From Isoetes taiwanensis (taxonomy: Eukaryota; Streptophyta; Lycopodiopsida; Isoetales; Isoetaceae): a stretch of DNA of 64,000 bases. Below are positions 22,600-35,165 of this stretch, piece by piece. The stretch's first letter is position 1; every line of letters starts with the position of its first letter. Position numbers and translations under genes: made by a program. The stretch spans positions 13,780,902 to 13,844,901 of the forward strand of contig JAJEKV010000006.1 in NCBI GenBank assembly GCA_021234155.1. The letters run 5' to 3'. The notes below the pieces were generated by a model. The model did not search any database and was not told the origin of the DNA. It worked only from the letters and a program-made list of their open reading frames with translations.

Positions 22600-23245
22600 A
22601 TATAAAGTGGTTGGGGGAGGGGTCCAACTGAGCAGTGGTGTGTGGTCACATGTCTAGTTGGATGCTGTCTAGTGGCGTGGTTGGGGGAAGGGTCCAACTA
22701 AGCAATATAGTATAGTGTGGTGTGTGGTCACCGCGGTGGTTGGGGAGGGTCAAGCCGAGCAATGTAGTGTGGTGTGTGGTCACATGTCTAGTGGCGTGTA
22801 TAAAAGTGGTTGGAGGAGGGGTCAAGTGAGGCAATATAGTGTGGTGTGTGGTCACATGTCTAGTTGGATGTTGTCTAGTGGCGTGGTTGGGGAAGGGTCA
22901 AGCCGAGCAATGTAGTGTGGTGTGTGGTCACCACGGTGGTTGGGGAGGGTCCAAGCTGAGCAATGTAGTGTGGTGTATGGTCACATGTATAGTATAGTGT
23001 GGTGTGTGGCCACGGTGGTTGGGGAGGGTCCAAGCCCGAGCAATGTAGTGTGGTGTGTGGTCACATGTCTAGTGGCGTGTATAAAGTGGTTGGGGGGGGG
23101 TCCAAGCCCGAGCAATGTAGTGTGGTGTGTGGTCACATGTCTAGTTGGATGTTGTCTAGTGGCGTGGTTGGGGGAGGGGTCCAACTGAGCAATGTAGTGT
23201 GGTGTGTGGTCACACATCTAGTTAGATGTTGCCTAGTGGCGTGAC
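22600..23245. repeat. minisatellite, unit ~78 bp
   Basis: About eight imperfect units built from 'gagcaatgtagtgtggtgtg', 'tggtcacatgtctag', 'ttggatgttgtctagtggcg' and 'tggttgggggaggggtcc'. Unit length varies through loss of the middle parts. A further copy lies at 23426-23570. The many open frames across it are repeat artefacts. Confidence 0.85.
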
Positions 23246-24090
23246 GTTAAGACAACTATCTATGGAAGCTATTGCCTCAGGTGAGGGCGGGGTCTCATCA
23301 TCTCGGGGTGAAAGCAGGGTTGCTAGAATGCAGGATGGAGGCGAGAGAATCCCCGGCATGAGAGAATATGCGGTGTTCGCATGCAAGCGGTAGAGGATGA
23401 GCACCATGATGCATGAGTGTCCAGGTCCAACTAAGCAATGTAGTGTCTTTGTGTGGTCACATGTCTAGTTGGACGTTGTCTAGTGGCGTGGTTGGGGGAA
23501 GGGTCCAACTGAGCAATGTAGTGTGGTGTGTGGTCACACATCTAGTTAGATGTTGCCTAGTGGTGTGACGTTAAAACAACTATTTATGGAGAGCTATTGC
23601 CTCCGTGAGGACGGGGTCTCATCATTTCAAAATTGAAACAGGTCGCTGGAGTACGGATAGAGGGCAGAGAATCCCCCGGCATGAGAGAATATGTCAGTAT
23701 TGCGCACGCAAACAATACATGATGAGCACCGTCGATGGTTGCACCACTGTCAGAGTATTTATTACGAGGCGGCCGGATCACGGAAAACCTACTACGGGGT
23801 TTTTTTTCCTCCCTTTGGGAGTTTTTCATCGGTAGTAGTGACACATTATATAGTAGCATTTGTATTTTTTGTGTGGTGTTTTATCTTCTTTATGTAGTGC
23901 ATGTACTGTCTCATAGGCCGGTTTGGCCTCCGCGGACGTTAAAATACATTTCCTTCCTTCCTTCCTTCTATTCTACAGTTACTATCTTTTAAATTGCTCA
24001 TATCTCTTAAATTGCTCACATGACTTTATAGAAAGTTTGATAGGTACATTTAGCCCATCATCACATGGCATAATCATGTGTATCTTTATG

Positions 24091-27000
24091 TATCCTATTG
24101 TTTATATTTGGTTTTAGGGGTTAGAAAACTTTTGGAAATTTTTTAAGGTTGATTTTCTAAGGTTTCAAGCCTTTTTAGTCCAGGAAAAAATTCAGCATTC
24201 AAAAATGGAGGTCGTGGCTTTTCTAGGAAATTTGGATTTTGGGTTAATCGTCCGTCCTCGGTTGGCGGATTCCCGGCATGTAGGCCCTGCAGATGATCCT
24301 TCGGATATTGCATTTCATTTAATTTTTAGCACGGATGATGGCGTTAAAGTGGAGAGCTTTGTTTAGTGTGATGTTTGCATGGGATTTCGTGCAGCGGATG
24401 CAAGCTTTGAGCCTTTGTGATTCTAGATGATCGGGCTTGAATGGCCCCATAGAGTGTCTTTGTTTCAAGGGATGTAACTCTGTTTTATTTATTTGTTTGC
24501 GGGGGCTTCGAGCTTTTTGAAGGCATGCTTTTAGAAGTCTTCCTCAGCGGCACTTCCACATATCTCTCGGATATTCCATGGTTGAAATTGTGGGCTTTTT
24601 CACATCGATTGAGCCATGTTGGAGCTTGATTCCCATTTTAGGCCATTGGACTTATTGCATTTTGTTTCATTTGCATGACATGATATGGTCATGAACATGG
24701 AGCTACCTCTATGTATTTTAGCCAGCGGGTTCTTTTCCTCGGTAGAAATGATTGATTTTCCGAGGGTTTGTGAATGGCTACGTTACGGCTTTCGATTGAG
24801 AAATTTTTGTGGCTAGCCATCCACGGAATGGATGCCATATCTTTGGAAGTATCTTTGAAGCCTTTGGCATCGTCGGGATGTTAGGGTATGGCACGAGCAG
24901 GTATATGCCTTTAGAAGTTTGTGGAGAGTCGAGCTCCATCGCACAAAAATGTATACCAAGGGTGGTTTGTTCTTCTATTTAGGTTAGCCTCACGAATCAC
25001 AGTTCACGGGCTCGATTTGGGGATTTTTTGAGCAAAAGTCGCGAGCTTGATGATTAACATCTTATGCATTTTCATCTTTGAAGATGATTACGCATGATCT
25101 TTCTTTTTGTATTTTTCGGGGTTGGTTGTGTGCTTGATCCACTTCTCATATAGCGGTCACACCAATTTCAACTCTTTCTTTGATTAATGCTATGTTTCCT
25201 GTGGGGAGCGAGGACTACTGTTTGTTTCAAAATCCAACCACCATGCATATGCAGTTCATGTTTGAAATGATGGAAGTTGTATGGATCTGTTCATCATTCC
25301 TTTGTCAGCCCATTATCTTTGTACTCTTAGGAAGTTACGTTGCTTGCATTAAAGCACATGATTGAGATGGTGATTTATCTTGGGACTAAGTTTGGCGGTT
25401 TGATTCCCACTTGCTATTTGGTAGCCAGGTATGCCAGCTTGCTTGAACACATTAGAAGATGACTTTCCTTTACAAGTTTGCAGGAAAATAGATGAACGTG
25501 GACCTTGGTAATGGAAGACGTGGACCTTGGTCATGGAAGTAAAAAAGGTTGCAAATGAATGATGGAGCCTCTCCATGCTTATTTCATTTTCTGATTATTA
25601 GGACCACATTGGTGGGAATGGAAGAGTACAAGGAAAGTATTCTATTTCGATTATCGAGAACCTAGATTGGTGGAAATGAAAGGAGTACAAAGGAAAGCGT
25701 CTCAGATTTCACTTTTTGGCGGATATCACGGTATTGATCCATCATCATTATATTATAGTTTGAAGCATTATATCTTTGTAAAATTTATATTTCTATGGAT
25801 GGCGGGAAATTAAGAACTCCATAGTGAGTTCTCCATTTCCACTTTAATTCTGGGCATGCCCTACATATAAGTATTGTGTGCACTTTGAGGCGGTCTGCGA
25901 TTGCAAGTCACGCTCAATAGAGTCGTATCACTCTTTGTTGCCATTTGTAATTGCAACAGATGTTCAAATCCTAAATCTGCAACCTATGAGATGCCATATT
26001 CCTAGCAAGAATGTGCCAAATAATGTAGGTTTGCAGCATTATATCTTTTTCAATTTTAAAATTTTAAAACCAGATGGAAGAGAGAAGTAAAAAACTCCAT
26101 AGTGATAGGCCATTTCATTGTGCATTTCCAGTTCATGGATTTCTGGGACTCTACATTGCAGTTCAATTCCAGCTCATTGTACTTTGGGGCTCTGTCACAA
26201 TTGCATCACATTATCCAGATGCACGACATGCAATTGACCATTGTGTTGAGTGACGGAGAATTCAATTACTCTTGTGTTTGCAGCGGCATTATAGAATCTT
26301 TGGCTCCCGCAGGCGAGAATAATGTAATAGTTGGTGTGCACATGTGTATGCATTATAGATGCTGGCTCCACAGGCAGAATAATGTAATAGTTGTGCACAG
26401 GTGTATACAGTCATATAATCTTGGCATGAGCTAATGTAAGCATGCCCTTCGCAAGGCAATGGGGATGCCCCGAATTTGTTCCTCTGATTTAGCTATTAAT
26501 TTCAGATATATGATTGTTTCTGATGTTGTTGCTCACATAGTTGCAGAATCTCATAATCTTTATTATTAAACTTTTTGAGAGTTTCTTACTTGATACTAGA
26601 AATGGGTATTGCCTCCAGAAAACCCCTTGGTAAACATTTGAACATGGCTTTAGATCTTTATGTAACATTCCAACGCCGGTCTTAGGTCATTGCAGTAATG
26701 AGTCACATCTTGATGCAACTTACAAGTTAATATGCAAAACCTTCTAAATCACTGTACCCATATTATATTTATCTTTATGTATGTATGCCTCTCTTCCTTC
26801 CTTCCTTCCTTCCTTACACGACATTCTAAAAAAAATGGCATTCTTTGGTACAGAATATCGAGCCCTCTGGTTTCTATTTGTGTTTTTCTATAAAGCTACT
26901 AACTAAATCTTAAGGAAGCAGTACATCCCTAAGATACTTTACTTTTTATGCTCTTTCCTTTCCCATGTTTTTCTAGCATGTAGTCTTATTCTTTCTTGCT

Positions 27001-27860
27001 AGCAAACTAAATAAGGTGCGCATTCAGAGCAAGCTAGAAAAAAAAGTATTATTAATCCCTTGCACAACCTCTTTAAGTTAGGTGTATTAGCTTAGCCCTG
27101 TTGTTTCCTTATGTCAGCTAATCTGCACTTCACATAACAATTGAAATATCATCAGATCTGGCAGCATCCTATGCAAAGATTTATCAGACAGAGAGCATAT
27201 TTTTATTACCTTATCCTTACAAGGGCTGACAAATCCACTGTTCAGCCTTTTCTGCCTTACTGTTCAGCTTTAGCCTTTTCTTCCATGGAAGCATCCCATT
27301 TTCTGCACAATGTGATATAGTAGATTGTCAAGTCCTTGAATGAAAGAAATTGTTGAGGCTTACACGCTAAGAATTATCCTTAGCATGTTGTGCAGGGACC
27401 TTAGCATGTTGTGAGCATGCACAATACGATTTGTAGTTTTTTCTCTTCTATGCAATATATATGTTGAAGAATGTGTACTTTCCATTTTCCATCGTGGCCA
27501 TAAATGACATGCACATATTTATTGAAGAATGTGTACTTTCCATATTCCATGGCCATAAATGATGGTGGTGGAAATAGACCTTTGCTTATGTAAGAATATA
27601 AATTATCTGTCCCTAGGAAGTGAACCTTAAATATTGCCATCTATTGTTTTTGCACTCTTATAATGACGTCACTAAAAGCCACTAGAAGAACATTGCACAT
27701 TAACTACTTATATCCCATTTTCAAGAGCCTTTGTTAACCCCAATGCAAAACATTGTTGTTAAAGCTCCAAATTTCAAGAGCCTTTCTTAACTCCAATGCA
27801 AAACATTGTTGCTAAAGCCCGGCAACGCCGGGCACTGTAACTAGTGTAATTTATTTTTCT
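24091..27860. other. no gene supported
   Basis: AT-rich DNA without a convincing reading frame on either strand. 26300-26410 carries a short direct duplication ('gaataatgtaatagttg(g)tg' twice). 27470-27555 repeats 'gaagaatgtgtactttccat' twice. 27730-27830 repeats 'tcaagagcctttgttaac' and 'ccaatgcaaaacattgttg'. Otherwise nothing seen. Confidence 0.4.
26788..26816. repeat. (TTCC)n microsatellite
   Basis: Six to seven TTCC units after 'gtatgcctctc'. Elsewhere in this window TTCC runs mark LINE-type tails, but the conserved LINE 3' motif is not next to this one. Confidence 0.8.
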
Positions 27861-27862
27861 TT

Positions 27863-28790
27863 TGGACTGCAAGGTCTTTATGGGATAGCGAATAAATATT
27901 TCTATTTCTATATTTGTCAACAGATACATGTTCTTAGCAATAGTTGAGCTTGGTAGTGTTGGACAACATAAGATGCTTGTATAATATTTGATTATGTACT
28001 TGCATATCGACGTCTAATTTGTAGGACAAGTATGTGAGAATATAAAATTAGGAGAGTATTTAATGATATTGGATATCTATACTCGGATGCACATGCATAC
28101 TTAGGCAAATGAGAGTACGAAAAGAGAATTGAATTAAATTGAATTGAATCATCCACGGAGACCAAGGTCTATGGAACTCAATACAAAGAAGCCCATTTAA
28201 CCTAGGATTAAGTGTACCTCACTTAGAAATGTTTTCGAAGAAAAAACCTTAACAATAATAGACTGGATCAGAAATTGTACGTCTATACATTTGTACATAT
28301 CAGTGTGATCATGCAGGAATGAGTTCATCTGCCAAAGAACCTCTAAGTTAAAGGACAATAATGCCATCACTGTAGGCATCTGCAGAAGCAAATGAAACGG
28401 CTGATAAGGTGTATGCACATTGCATTTCCAAACACCAACCTCTTATGTTTTACCTTCTTGACTGCCACCCCAGGATATTTTACAAGCCTATGGAGCCTTT
28501 TAGCAACATCTCTTCAGATGTAATATGGTGGGTATATACTATGGCGGCCAAAACCCGGTCCCTCTTGACTATATGAGAGGCAAATATTACTCACGGCTTG
28601 CAATAAATCTCAAATGGTAAGATAGCTGACATGATAAGAATAGCTACTTATAAATTTTGGGCCATAATATATGGATACCATTTACTATTTTTGCCATGTA
28701 GCTGAATATTTTGCATTGTTCAACATGTTGAATACGATTAATATTATGATCTGGATTTCAAAGTTGAAAATACATAGACTGCAACAATCT
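27863..28790. repeat. local duplication, copy 1 (partner 31107-32456)
   Basis: Matches 31107-32456 with small changes, from 'tggactgcaag' to 'agactgcaacaat'. Copy 2 has about 330 bp more (about 31965-32290). Copy 1 stops exactly where composite element copy B begins (28791). Inside, 28120-28190 carries the LINE 3'-end motif in reverse next to a degenerate (AATTG)n tail. Confidence 0.85.
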
Positions 28791-30744
28791 CAGTAAACAA
28801 TCTCGACCACCCTTTAATATTTTTGGGTTGCCCCGAGGTCAAACCCTTGGGACGTGAGTTGATGGAATTGTGTGATGGGGGTCCCATTTTGAGGGCCTAT
28901 ATTGAAAATCTATGTTGCATCGTGTGGTGTTAGTGAGGGGCTCCTTTGCCATCGATTCTCGTGAGACGGCGTTAGACGCCCTCCGACCCACCATTGGCTT
29001 CTCATTGGCGTGGATATGCATGAAGAAGCATTTAGAGTAGCTATAGTCATTCGACCTTTTTCTGGCTTGAACAACAGGAATAGATGAGGCAAGCCTTGGA
29101 AGGATGATTGAAGGGGTTTTCAATGCACTCAATGGATCTAACCTCTAATGTGCAAGGTTTAGTTATTTATGGAGCTTGTTTAGAAGAACCCTCAGTTTTC
29201 CTTGGATTTGTAATCCCTTTGAGCATGTCATCCTTAAAAACTAGGGGATCTCAAAAAGGGATTTCGAAATAGGTCTTAATGATGATTCTGGAAGGATATC
29301 AACTCATTTCCCAGCAATTCAGCCTATTCTTCAATCATTAAGATCAGTCATTGGGTGTTCTGAAGTACATAGTAATTGTTGGACAATCCACACTGCGATG
29401 ACATCCTTTTTTTGGTAATTATGAATGGCAAGTGCGCTTTTCATTTGACCTAATGGGAATGTTTGAAGGTATACAAGCTTTTGGTTCTGTGTATAATCGA
29501 TCAATGCAGGGCCTATAGTTGAATTGGTTAATTTTACACGAAGGAAATCAATTCGATGATGTTATATACTCCACAACAATATTTTTTTTTAATGCGGGTG
29601 TTTGGTATAGTGCTGGTAACACACTAGTTCTAGCAACTAGAGGTCTCGAGCGAGACTGCCCTGGGGAAAGGGTCCAACTGAGCAATGTGGTGTGGTGTGT
29701 GGTCACACATCTAGTTAGATGTTTCCTAGTGGCATTACGTTAAGACAATTATCTATATAGAGCTATTGCCTCCGTGAGGACGGGGTCTCATCATCTCAGA
29801 ATTGAAACAGGTCGCTGGAGTATGGATGGAGGGCAGAGAATCCCTCGACATGAGAGAATATGTCAGTGTTGCGCTGGAGTACGGATGGAGGGCAGAGAAT
29901 CCCCTGGCATGAGAGAATATGCCAGTGTTGCACATGCAAACAGTAGAGGATGCGCATCATGCTGCGGGAAGTGTTGGTCCAAGCGAGCAATGTAGTGTGG
30001 TGCATGCTGTGGTCACATGTCTAGTTGAATGTTGTCTAGTGGCGTGGTTGGGGGAAGGGTCCAACTGAGCAATGTAGTGTGGTGTGTGGTCACACATCTA
30101 GTTAGATGTTGCCTAGTGGCGTGACGTTAAAACAACTATCTATGGAGAGCTATTGCCTCCGTGAGGACATGGTCTCATCATCTCGGAAGTGGCTGGTCAT
30201 TTGGATGCGGATGGAGGCGAGAGAATCCCCGGCATCTGATGAAGATGAGCACCATGCTCTGCAGGACTGTCCGGCATATATGCACATCCGAGCAACACAT
30301 GCTGATCTTAGATGCTCTAAGACACCGTTGCATCACTTGCTGGCATCATCGATGGTTGCACATCTCGCGTCCTACATTTTGCAGGTCTCCACCGTCAGAG
30401 TATCTATTACGCGACAGGGGATCTGAGAGCCTACTACTAGGGTTTTTCCTCCAACATGGGGATTTTTTTATCACAATAGTAGGGACACATTATATAGTAG
30501 CATTTGTATTTTCTGTTTTTATCTTCTTTGTGTAGTGCATGTACTGTCTCATAGGCCGATTTGACCTCCGCGGACGTTAAAATATATTTCCTTCCTTCCT
30601 TCCTTCCTTCCTTCTATTCTCAAGTTACTATCTCTTAAATTGCTCATATCTCTTAAATTGCTCACATTACTTACAAATTTATAGAAAGTTTGATAGGTAC
30701 ATTTAGCCCATCATCACATGGCATAATCACGTGTATCTTTATAT
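28791..30744 (+). mobile_element. composite retroelement copy B
   Basis: Same order and same 5' terminus as copy A, with the tRNA-like head at 29596-29662, very little minisatellite (29665-29745 and 29975-30118), two LINE C-terminal fragments (29750-29960 and 30120-30560), (CCTT)n at 30590-30615 and the shared 3' end. The LINE part encodes EDEHHALQDCPAYMHIRATH, the conserved His/Cys region of LINE C-termini in this genome. Its left junction with the 27863-28790 duplicate is clean. Confidence 0.65.
29596..29662 (+). other. tRNA-like SINE head (copy B)
   Basis: Same head as at 22491, with 'tggtatagtgctgg' in box A and 'ctcgagcgagact' in box B. More decayed than copy A. Confidence 0.45.
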
Positions 30745-30749
30745 ATGTA

Positions 30750-31106
30750 ACTTTCTTTTCATCCAGACCCGCTATGCTGAGTTGATCAGGCCTGGCCAGC
30801 CGCTACATGTGACATTGAGCATGGCTTTTGTATGGGTGCTGGGATCATACCTTCAGGAGGCTATGGACAAGCGAGATCAGCTACGTCCTCAGGCACACAC
30901 TTGACATGTATATATACATTTATTTTATGATGATGTATACTTATGCGGTTTGCGACATTCTTAATGCTGCCCACGGTTTTCCCTCGAAAAACCCCGAGTG
31001 AGGGGTTTTAAACGGACGGTAGTAAGTTTCTTTGCGCTCACGGGTCCCATAGGCCGATTGATCTCAGTGGACGATAAAAATCATTATTTCTTTCTTTCTT
31101 TCTTTT
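30750..31106 (+). mobile_element. 5'-truncated LINE 3' end
   Basis: Encodes RYAELIRPGQPLHVTLSMAF then VWVLGSYLQEAMDKRDQLRP and a stop, matching the end of the LINE at 54955-56500 (RYAELVHPG...LGSYIQEIMEPK). It then carries the 3' UTR with GGGTCCCATAGGCCGATTGA and GGACGATAAAA, and a (TTTC)n tail at 31085-31106. Confidence 0.7.
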
Positions 31107-32456
31107 GGACTGCAAGTTCTTTATGGGATAGCGAATAAATGTTTCTATTTCTATATTGTCAACAGATACATGTTCTTAGCAATAGTTGAGCTTGGTAGTG
31201 TTGGACAGCATAAGATGCTTGTATAATATTTGATTATGTACTTGCATATTGACGTCTAATTTGTAGGACAAGTATGTATTAAACTTCATGTTATAATTGG
31301 GTGAACCATCGTGGTGCTTTTGAAAATATAAAATTAGGAGAGTATTTAATAATGTTGGATATCTATACTTGGATGCACGTGCATACTCAGGCAAATGAGA
31401 GGACGAAAAGAGAATTGAATTATATTGAATTGAATCATCCACAGAGACCAAGGTCTATGGAACCCAATACAAAGAAGCCCATTTAGCCTAGGATTAAGTG
31501 TACCTCGCTTAGAAGTGTTTTCGAAGGGAAAACCTTAACAATAATAGACTGGCTGAGAAATTGTACATCTGTACATTTGTACATATCAGTGTGATGATTC
31601 AGGAATGAGTTCATCTGCCAAAGAACCTCTAAGGTGAAGGATGATAATGCCATTACTGCAGGCATTTGCAGAAGCAAATGAAACGGCTGATAAGGTGTAT
31701 GCACATTGCATTTCCAAACACCAACATCTTATGTTTTACCTTCTTGACTGCCACTCCAGGATATTTTGGAGGAAAGCATTATACAAGCCTATGGAGCCTC
31801 TTAGCAACATCTCTTCATACCATTAGGTGCAGTACTTGATGCAGCTCTATGATCCTAATATGGTCCGGAATACTATGACAGCACAAGCCGGTCCCTCACT
31901 GACTATAACAGAGGCAGATATTACTCACGACTTGCAATGACTCTCAAATGGTAAGATAGCTGATCTGGGTGGCATGTAGGCAGAACTATATTGAAGGCGT
32001 ACCTATGTTCGCAGCTTGCTCCTGAGAAGAAACACTTGATTTTTGAGGATTGTTTGGGTATACCATCTCTTGCATAAGAGAATAGACTTCAACAACAAAG
32101 GCGAACAAAATTGTTTTAAGGACAAGGAAGAAGCACATGCACTCACGAATACTTTTGTGCAAGGGTTTTGGATTTAAAACTGTTGATTGAGTTCGATGGC
32201 AGTTAACATGTGGTGATATCTTTTCCTGCTTCTGTCTGTGAATAATGTACAAGACATGATATACAGAATTCTTCTTGGAAATAGTTCTTTATTAACATGA
32301 TAAAAATAGCTACTTACAGATTTTGGGCCATAATATATGGATACCATTTACTATTTTTGCCATGTAGCTGAATATTTTGCATTGTTCAACATGTTGAATA
32401 CGATTAATACTATGATCTGGATTTTGTCAAAGCTGAAAATATATAGACTGCAACAA
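31107..32456. repeat. local duplication, copy 2
   Basis: Partner of 27863-28790. It carries the uninterrupted sequence across the point where copy 1 is joined to composite element B ('gactgcaacaataatggtgg'), so it shows the probable pre-insertion left flank. Confidence 0.85.
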
Positions 32457-32654
32457 TAATGGTGGACAAAGTTTCTTTGAAGATTAAGAACAAGCATATG
32501 CATCCTTGAACGATTCTATAGCCGGGTTTTGGCTTTAAAAATGCTACATGAGTTACGAAAATTTGTTTGCTTGGTAAGAAACTTCCCACGCCCTAGTGCT
32601 TTTAGCAAAAGAGATACATGGCAAACAAACATCTATATGAAAGGTGTTAAGGCG

Positions 32655-32855
32655 GAGTTTTCTTGTTTTATGTAGAAGAATATACTAAGAAAGCTACTTA
32701 CATATTTTTTTTGCCTTAACTACTATGATGGCACATGAAGTTTCAGTATAGCAGAGTTTTACTGGTTGTGTAGAAGAATATACTAAGAAAGCTACTTATA
32801 GATTTTTTTGCCTTAACTACTAAGATGGCACATGAAGTTTCAGTATAGCAGACAT
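32655..32855. repeat. ~100-bp tandem duplication
   Basis: 'gtagaagaatatactaagaa' ... 'gaagtttcagtatagcaga' occurs twice back to back with a few changes. Confidence 0.8.
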
Positions 32856-32914
32856 CTGTATGGATATAAAGTGATAGCAGGAATATCTTAATTGCTTAAT
32901 GTAATACATTTGCC

Positions 32915-32949
32915 ATTGTATATCTCTGTATTATACAGAGATATACAAT
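32915..32949. repeat. perfect 16-bp inverted repeat, 3-nt loop
   Basis: ATTGTATATCTCTGTA, then TTA, then TACAGAGATATACAAT. A perfect hairpin in AT-rich DNA, with no gene next to it. Confidence 0.85.
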
Positions 32950-33503
32950 TTTTGTGTTTGTAATAAAGTAATAAATGTTCATGATTCGGTTGTTTAGCAG
33001 ATGTTTCTACATTGTTTAATGGATAAGCTCCATTAATACTACGATCATAACTTTGTCTTGGTGTTCCAATTTGAATGATGCATCATGTACATGTTTTCTC
33101 TGTTGGAAAATAATGACACACAAACAAACTATGATATAGTATTTTATGCCCATTGGTCTACATAAAGTAATATGAGTCACAAGATTTGATCTACATAAGG
33201 AAATATTAAGCACAGGAATAATTATCCTAGTCTGATACATAGGTCGGAAAGTTTATACTTACCTCCTTGGTATATTGGGATTGGAAAGAAGGTTTATGTA
33301 AAGTGTTGCATGTTTATTAATGATTATAGGCAAGATTTCATGGTTTTGGAAGAAACTAAGGAATTTGAGTACCATCTAAGACTACCTAGACTTTGCATGG
33401 GTTGATCATGCTGTATAAGTATTGACTTGTGCACACGTTGATCCTAGTTGGGCTTTTGTCTAAAGCTAGGATTGGCTTTTTTTAGATTTTTTAGATAGAA
33501 TCT

Positions 33504-33676
33504 TGACTAACATATTTAGATTCATATGTACCTAAACGGTGTGAACGACCAGGATCCACTACATCTAGCAATTGGCCGGTTTTTTTAAGAAAAACATCCT
33601 TGATGTAGGGTATATACTACTTTAAATTAGTATTGGCTTTAAATGGTACCTTTGGTTTTTTTAACAAAATGTGTTA
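33504..33676 (+). repeat. left 173-bp direct repeat of the rvt-like unit
   Basis: Runs from TGACTAACATATTTAG to AAAATGTGTTA and is identical to 40468-40642 except for two homopolymer lengths. Its ends are imperfectly inverted (TAACATATTT versus TAACACATTT on the other strand). It can therefore be read as an LTR-like terminus or as a MITE-like element. Confidence 0.85.
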
Positions 33677-34220
33677 CGAATGAAACGGGATGGGGCAAAA
33701 CCATGCTACAGCAAATGAAGTTATGGCGCAGCCAAAAATTAAGCCAAGGACCAGATGTCCTGAGCCCGAGATCTGTTGAATGGATTAAGAAAAGGAGTAA
33801 AGGGGTTGAATCATTTATGATGGCTGCAAAGGGGGACACTTTCCAAGACTGCAAGGTAGACCTAAATGATTTAATGTTTGTGGGGCGGTAGAAAAGATTA
33901 AGCCACGGCAAGGAATATCTATCCATAAAATTAAAAAATCAGGCATGGGTGGTTTCGTATGTGAAGAAGAAGCGGCTATTGCATGGAGTGAGGAGTTGGA
34001 CGTGCTCCAGGAACTTGAGTGGTGCGCCCACAATTCTGTCGTTGATTTTGAGAGCATGGATAGATCAGGTAGAGGAAGAGGTTTTGATAACAAACGCAGC
34101 TATAATGATGGAAGTGGGGAGTTCTTTTGGGGAGAAATAATGCCTACAATAGAAATAGGCGAGAATACTACGAGGCAAGGAGGCGACTCTGGGATGATTA
34201 TGTTCGAAGCTTCGGGATGA
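33643..34220 (+). CDS. unknown ORFs at the left end of the rvt-like unit
   Basis: Two adjoining plus-strand frames: 33643-33891 (QQMKLWRSQKLSQGPDVLSP, SVEWIKKRSKGVESFMMA) and 33945-34220 (GGFVCEEEAAIAWSEELDVL, then RSGRGRGFDNKR). They begin within or just after the left direct repeat. Composition looks protein-like, with a charged N-terminal half and an RGRG-type segment, but I recognise no domain. They may be 5' exons of the following genes. A real gene here is uncertain. Confidence 0.3.
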
Positions 34221-34851
34221 TGAAGATTACTACCAGGAGCATGGCGATAATCAGGTATTATGGGCCTTTATAAGCATGGCTGCATATGGCAGCATCCAAA
34301 TAGTAACAAAGGAGGTAAACTGGTAATGTAGACTTAGGAACATACGTTCAAGATATGCTGCTCTAAATTTGAAGACGTCATTGGAGCACTAGTGGAATGA
34401 GTATGGCTACTAAATATTGAAATACAATTAACAAATAAGACTGGGCACATGACTAACAGTATTTACATTGCATGGACTGATGAGATACAGGACAGAAAAT
34501 ACATCTGCTTAGACTATATGAGTTATTGCTGAACTGTAACATATATGACTTAATGGCATAAGAACAAACCATGGCTTATGTCTGAATTATAGTTTTCATT
34601 ATTAATATACTAGGATATTATTTTCGATCAAGGGCATAAAAGGTACAAAAGGTGAAGGGCGATAAGCCAAGAAACACCAATGTACCTTTTGGCCCTTGCA
34701 TCATTACCAAGAATATTGCTAATGTTTGCTTGTTTGGCTGCAGGTACGGTGTTTCTTCTCTGTTTGTCTTTTTTATGTCCCAAGATCGAGAGTATTATCC
34801 GGGTGATACATGATTCACTTAGCAGCAGGAGTTCCTGAAATCTATATATGT

Positions 34852-35165
34852 GTACCTACATGAAACAGGTTTTATAATTGTAGTGTTAACAATAGTAAGG
34901 ATATCTGGCCATTTTCTAAAAGGCTTAGTTTGGATATGCTAATATGGTATGTGATCTTGCTGGAAAACTTGAATGACAGACCAATATCAGTCATATTTAT
35001 GCATAGTTGTACCTACATGAAACAGGTTTTATAAGTGTAGTATAAACAATAGTAAGGATATCTGGCCATTTTATAAAAGGCTTAGTTCGGATATGCTAAT
35101 ATAGTAAGTGATCCTGCTGGAAGACTTGAAATGACAGATCAATATCAGCTATAAACTCCATCATA
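34852..35165. repeat. ~157-bp tandem duplication
   Basis: 'gtacctacatgaaacaggtt' ... 'cagaccaatatcagtcata' is repeated immediately (second copy from about 35008) with roughly 10% change. A further diverged pair, 35400-35495 and 35645-35745, shares 'gggcatttatta.agatggta'. Between 34260 and 36450 no gene was recognised. Confidence 0.75.

Larger units (their letters stand above)
21680..24090 (+). mobile_element. composite retroelement copy A (tRNA-like head + VNTR + LINE tail)
   Basis: Starts sharply at CAGTAAACAATCTCGACC, the same word that starts copy B at 28791. Order: about 800 bp of unique sequence, a tRNA-like box A/box B segment (22491-22554), a ~78-bp-unit minisatellite (22600-23245), a LINE C-terminal fragment (23245-23425), another minisatellite stretch (23426-23570), a second LINE 3' fragment (23570-23940), a (CCTT)n run and about 120 bp shared end. 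The LINE parts encode SHHFKIETGRW and IPRHERICQYC-like peptides of LINE C-termini. Confidence 0.65.

Noticed and set aside
22715-23244. Several overlapping Val/Gly-rich open frames on both strands
   Set aside because: They follow the ~78-bp minisatellite unit and have no independent evidence of coding.
22600-23245. CRISPR-like array
   Set aside because: Units are contiguous imperfect tandem repeats without unique spacers, in a eukaryotic genome.
23584-23859. Minus-strand frame around 23584-23859
   Set aside because: Shadow of the plus-strand LINE C-terminal fragment, which carries the conserved Cys/His peptide.
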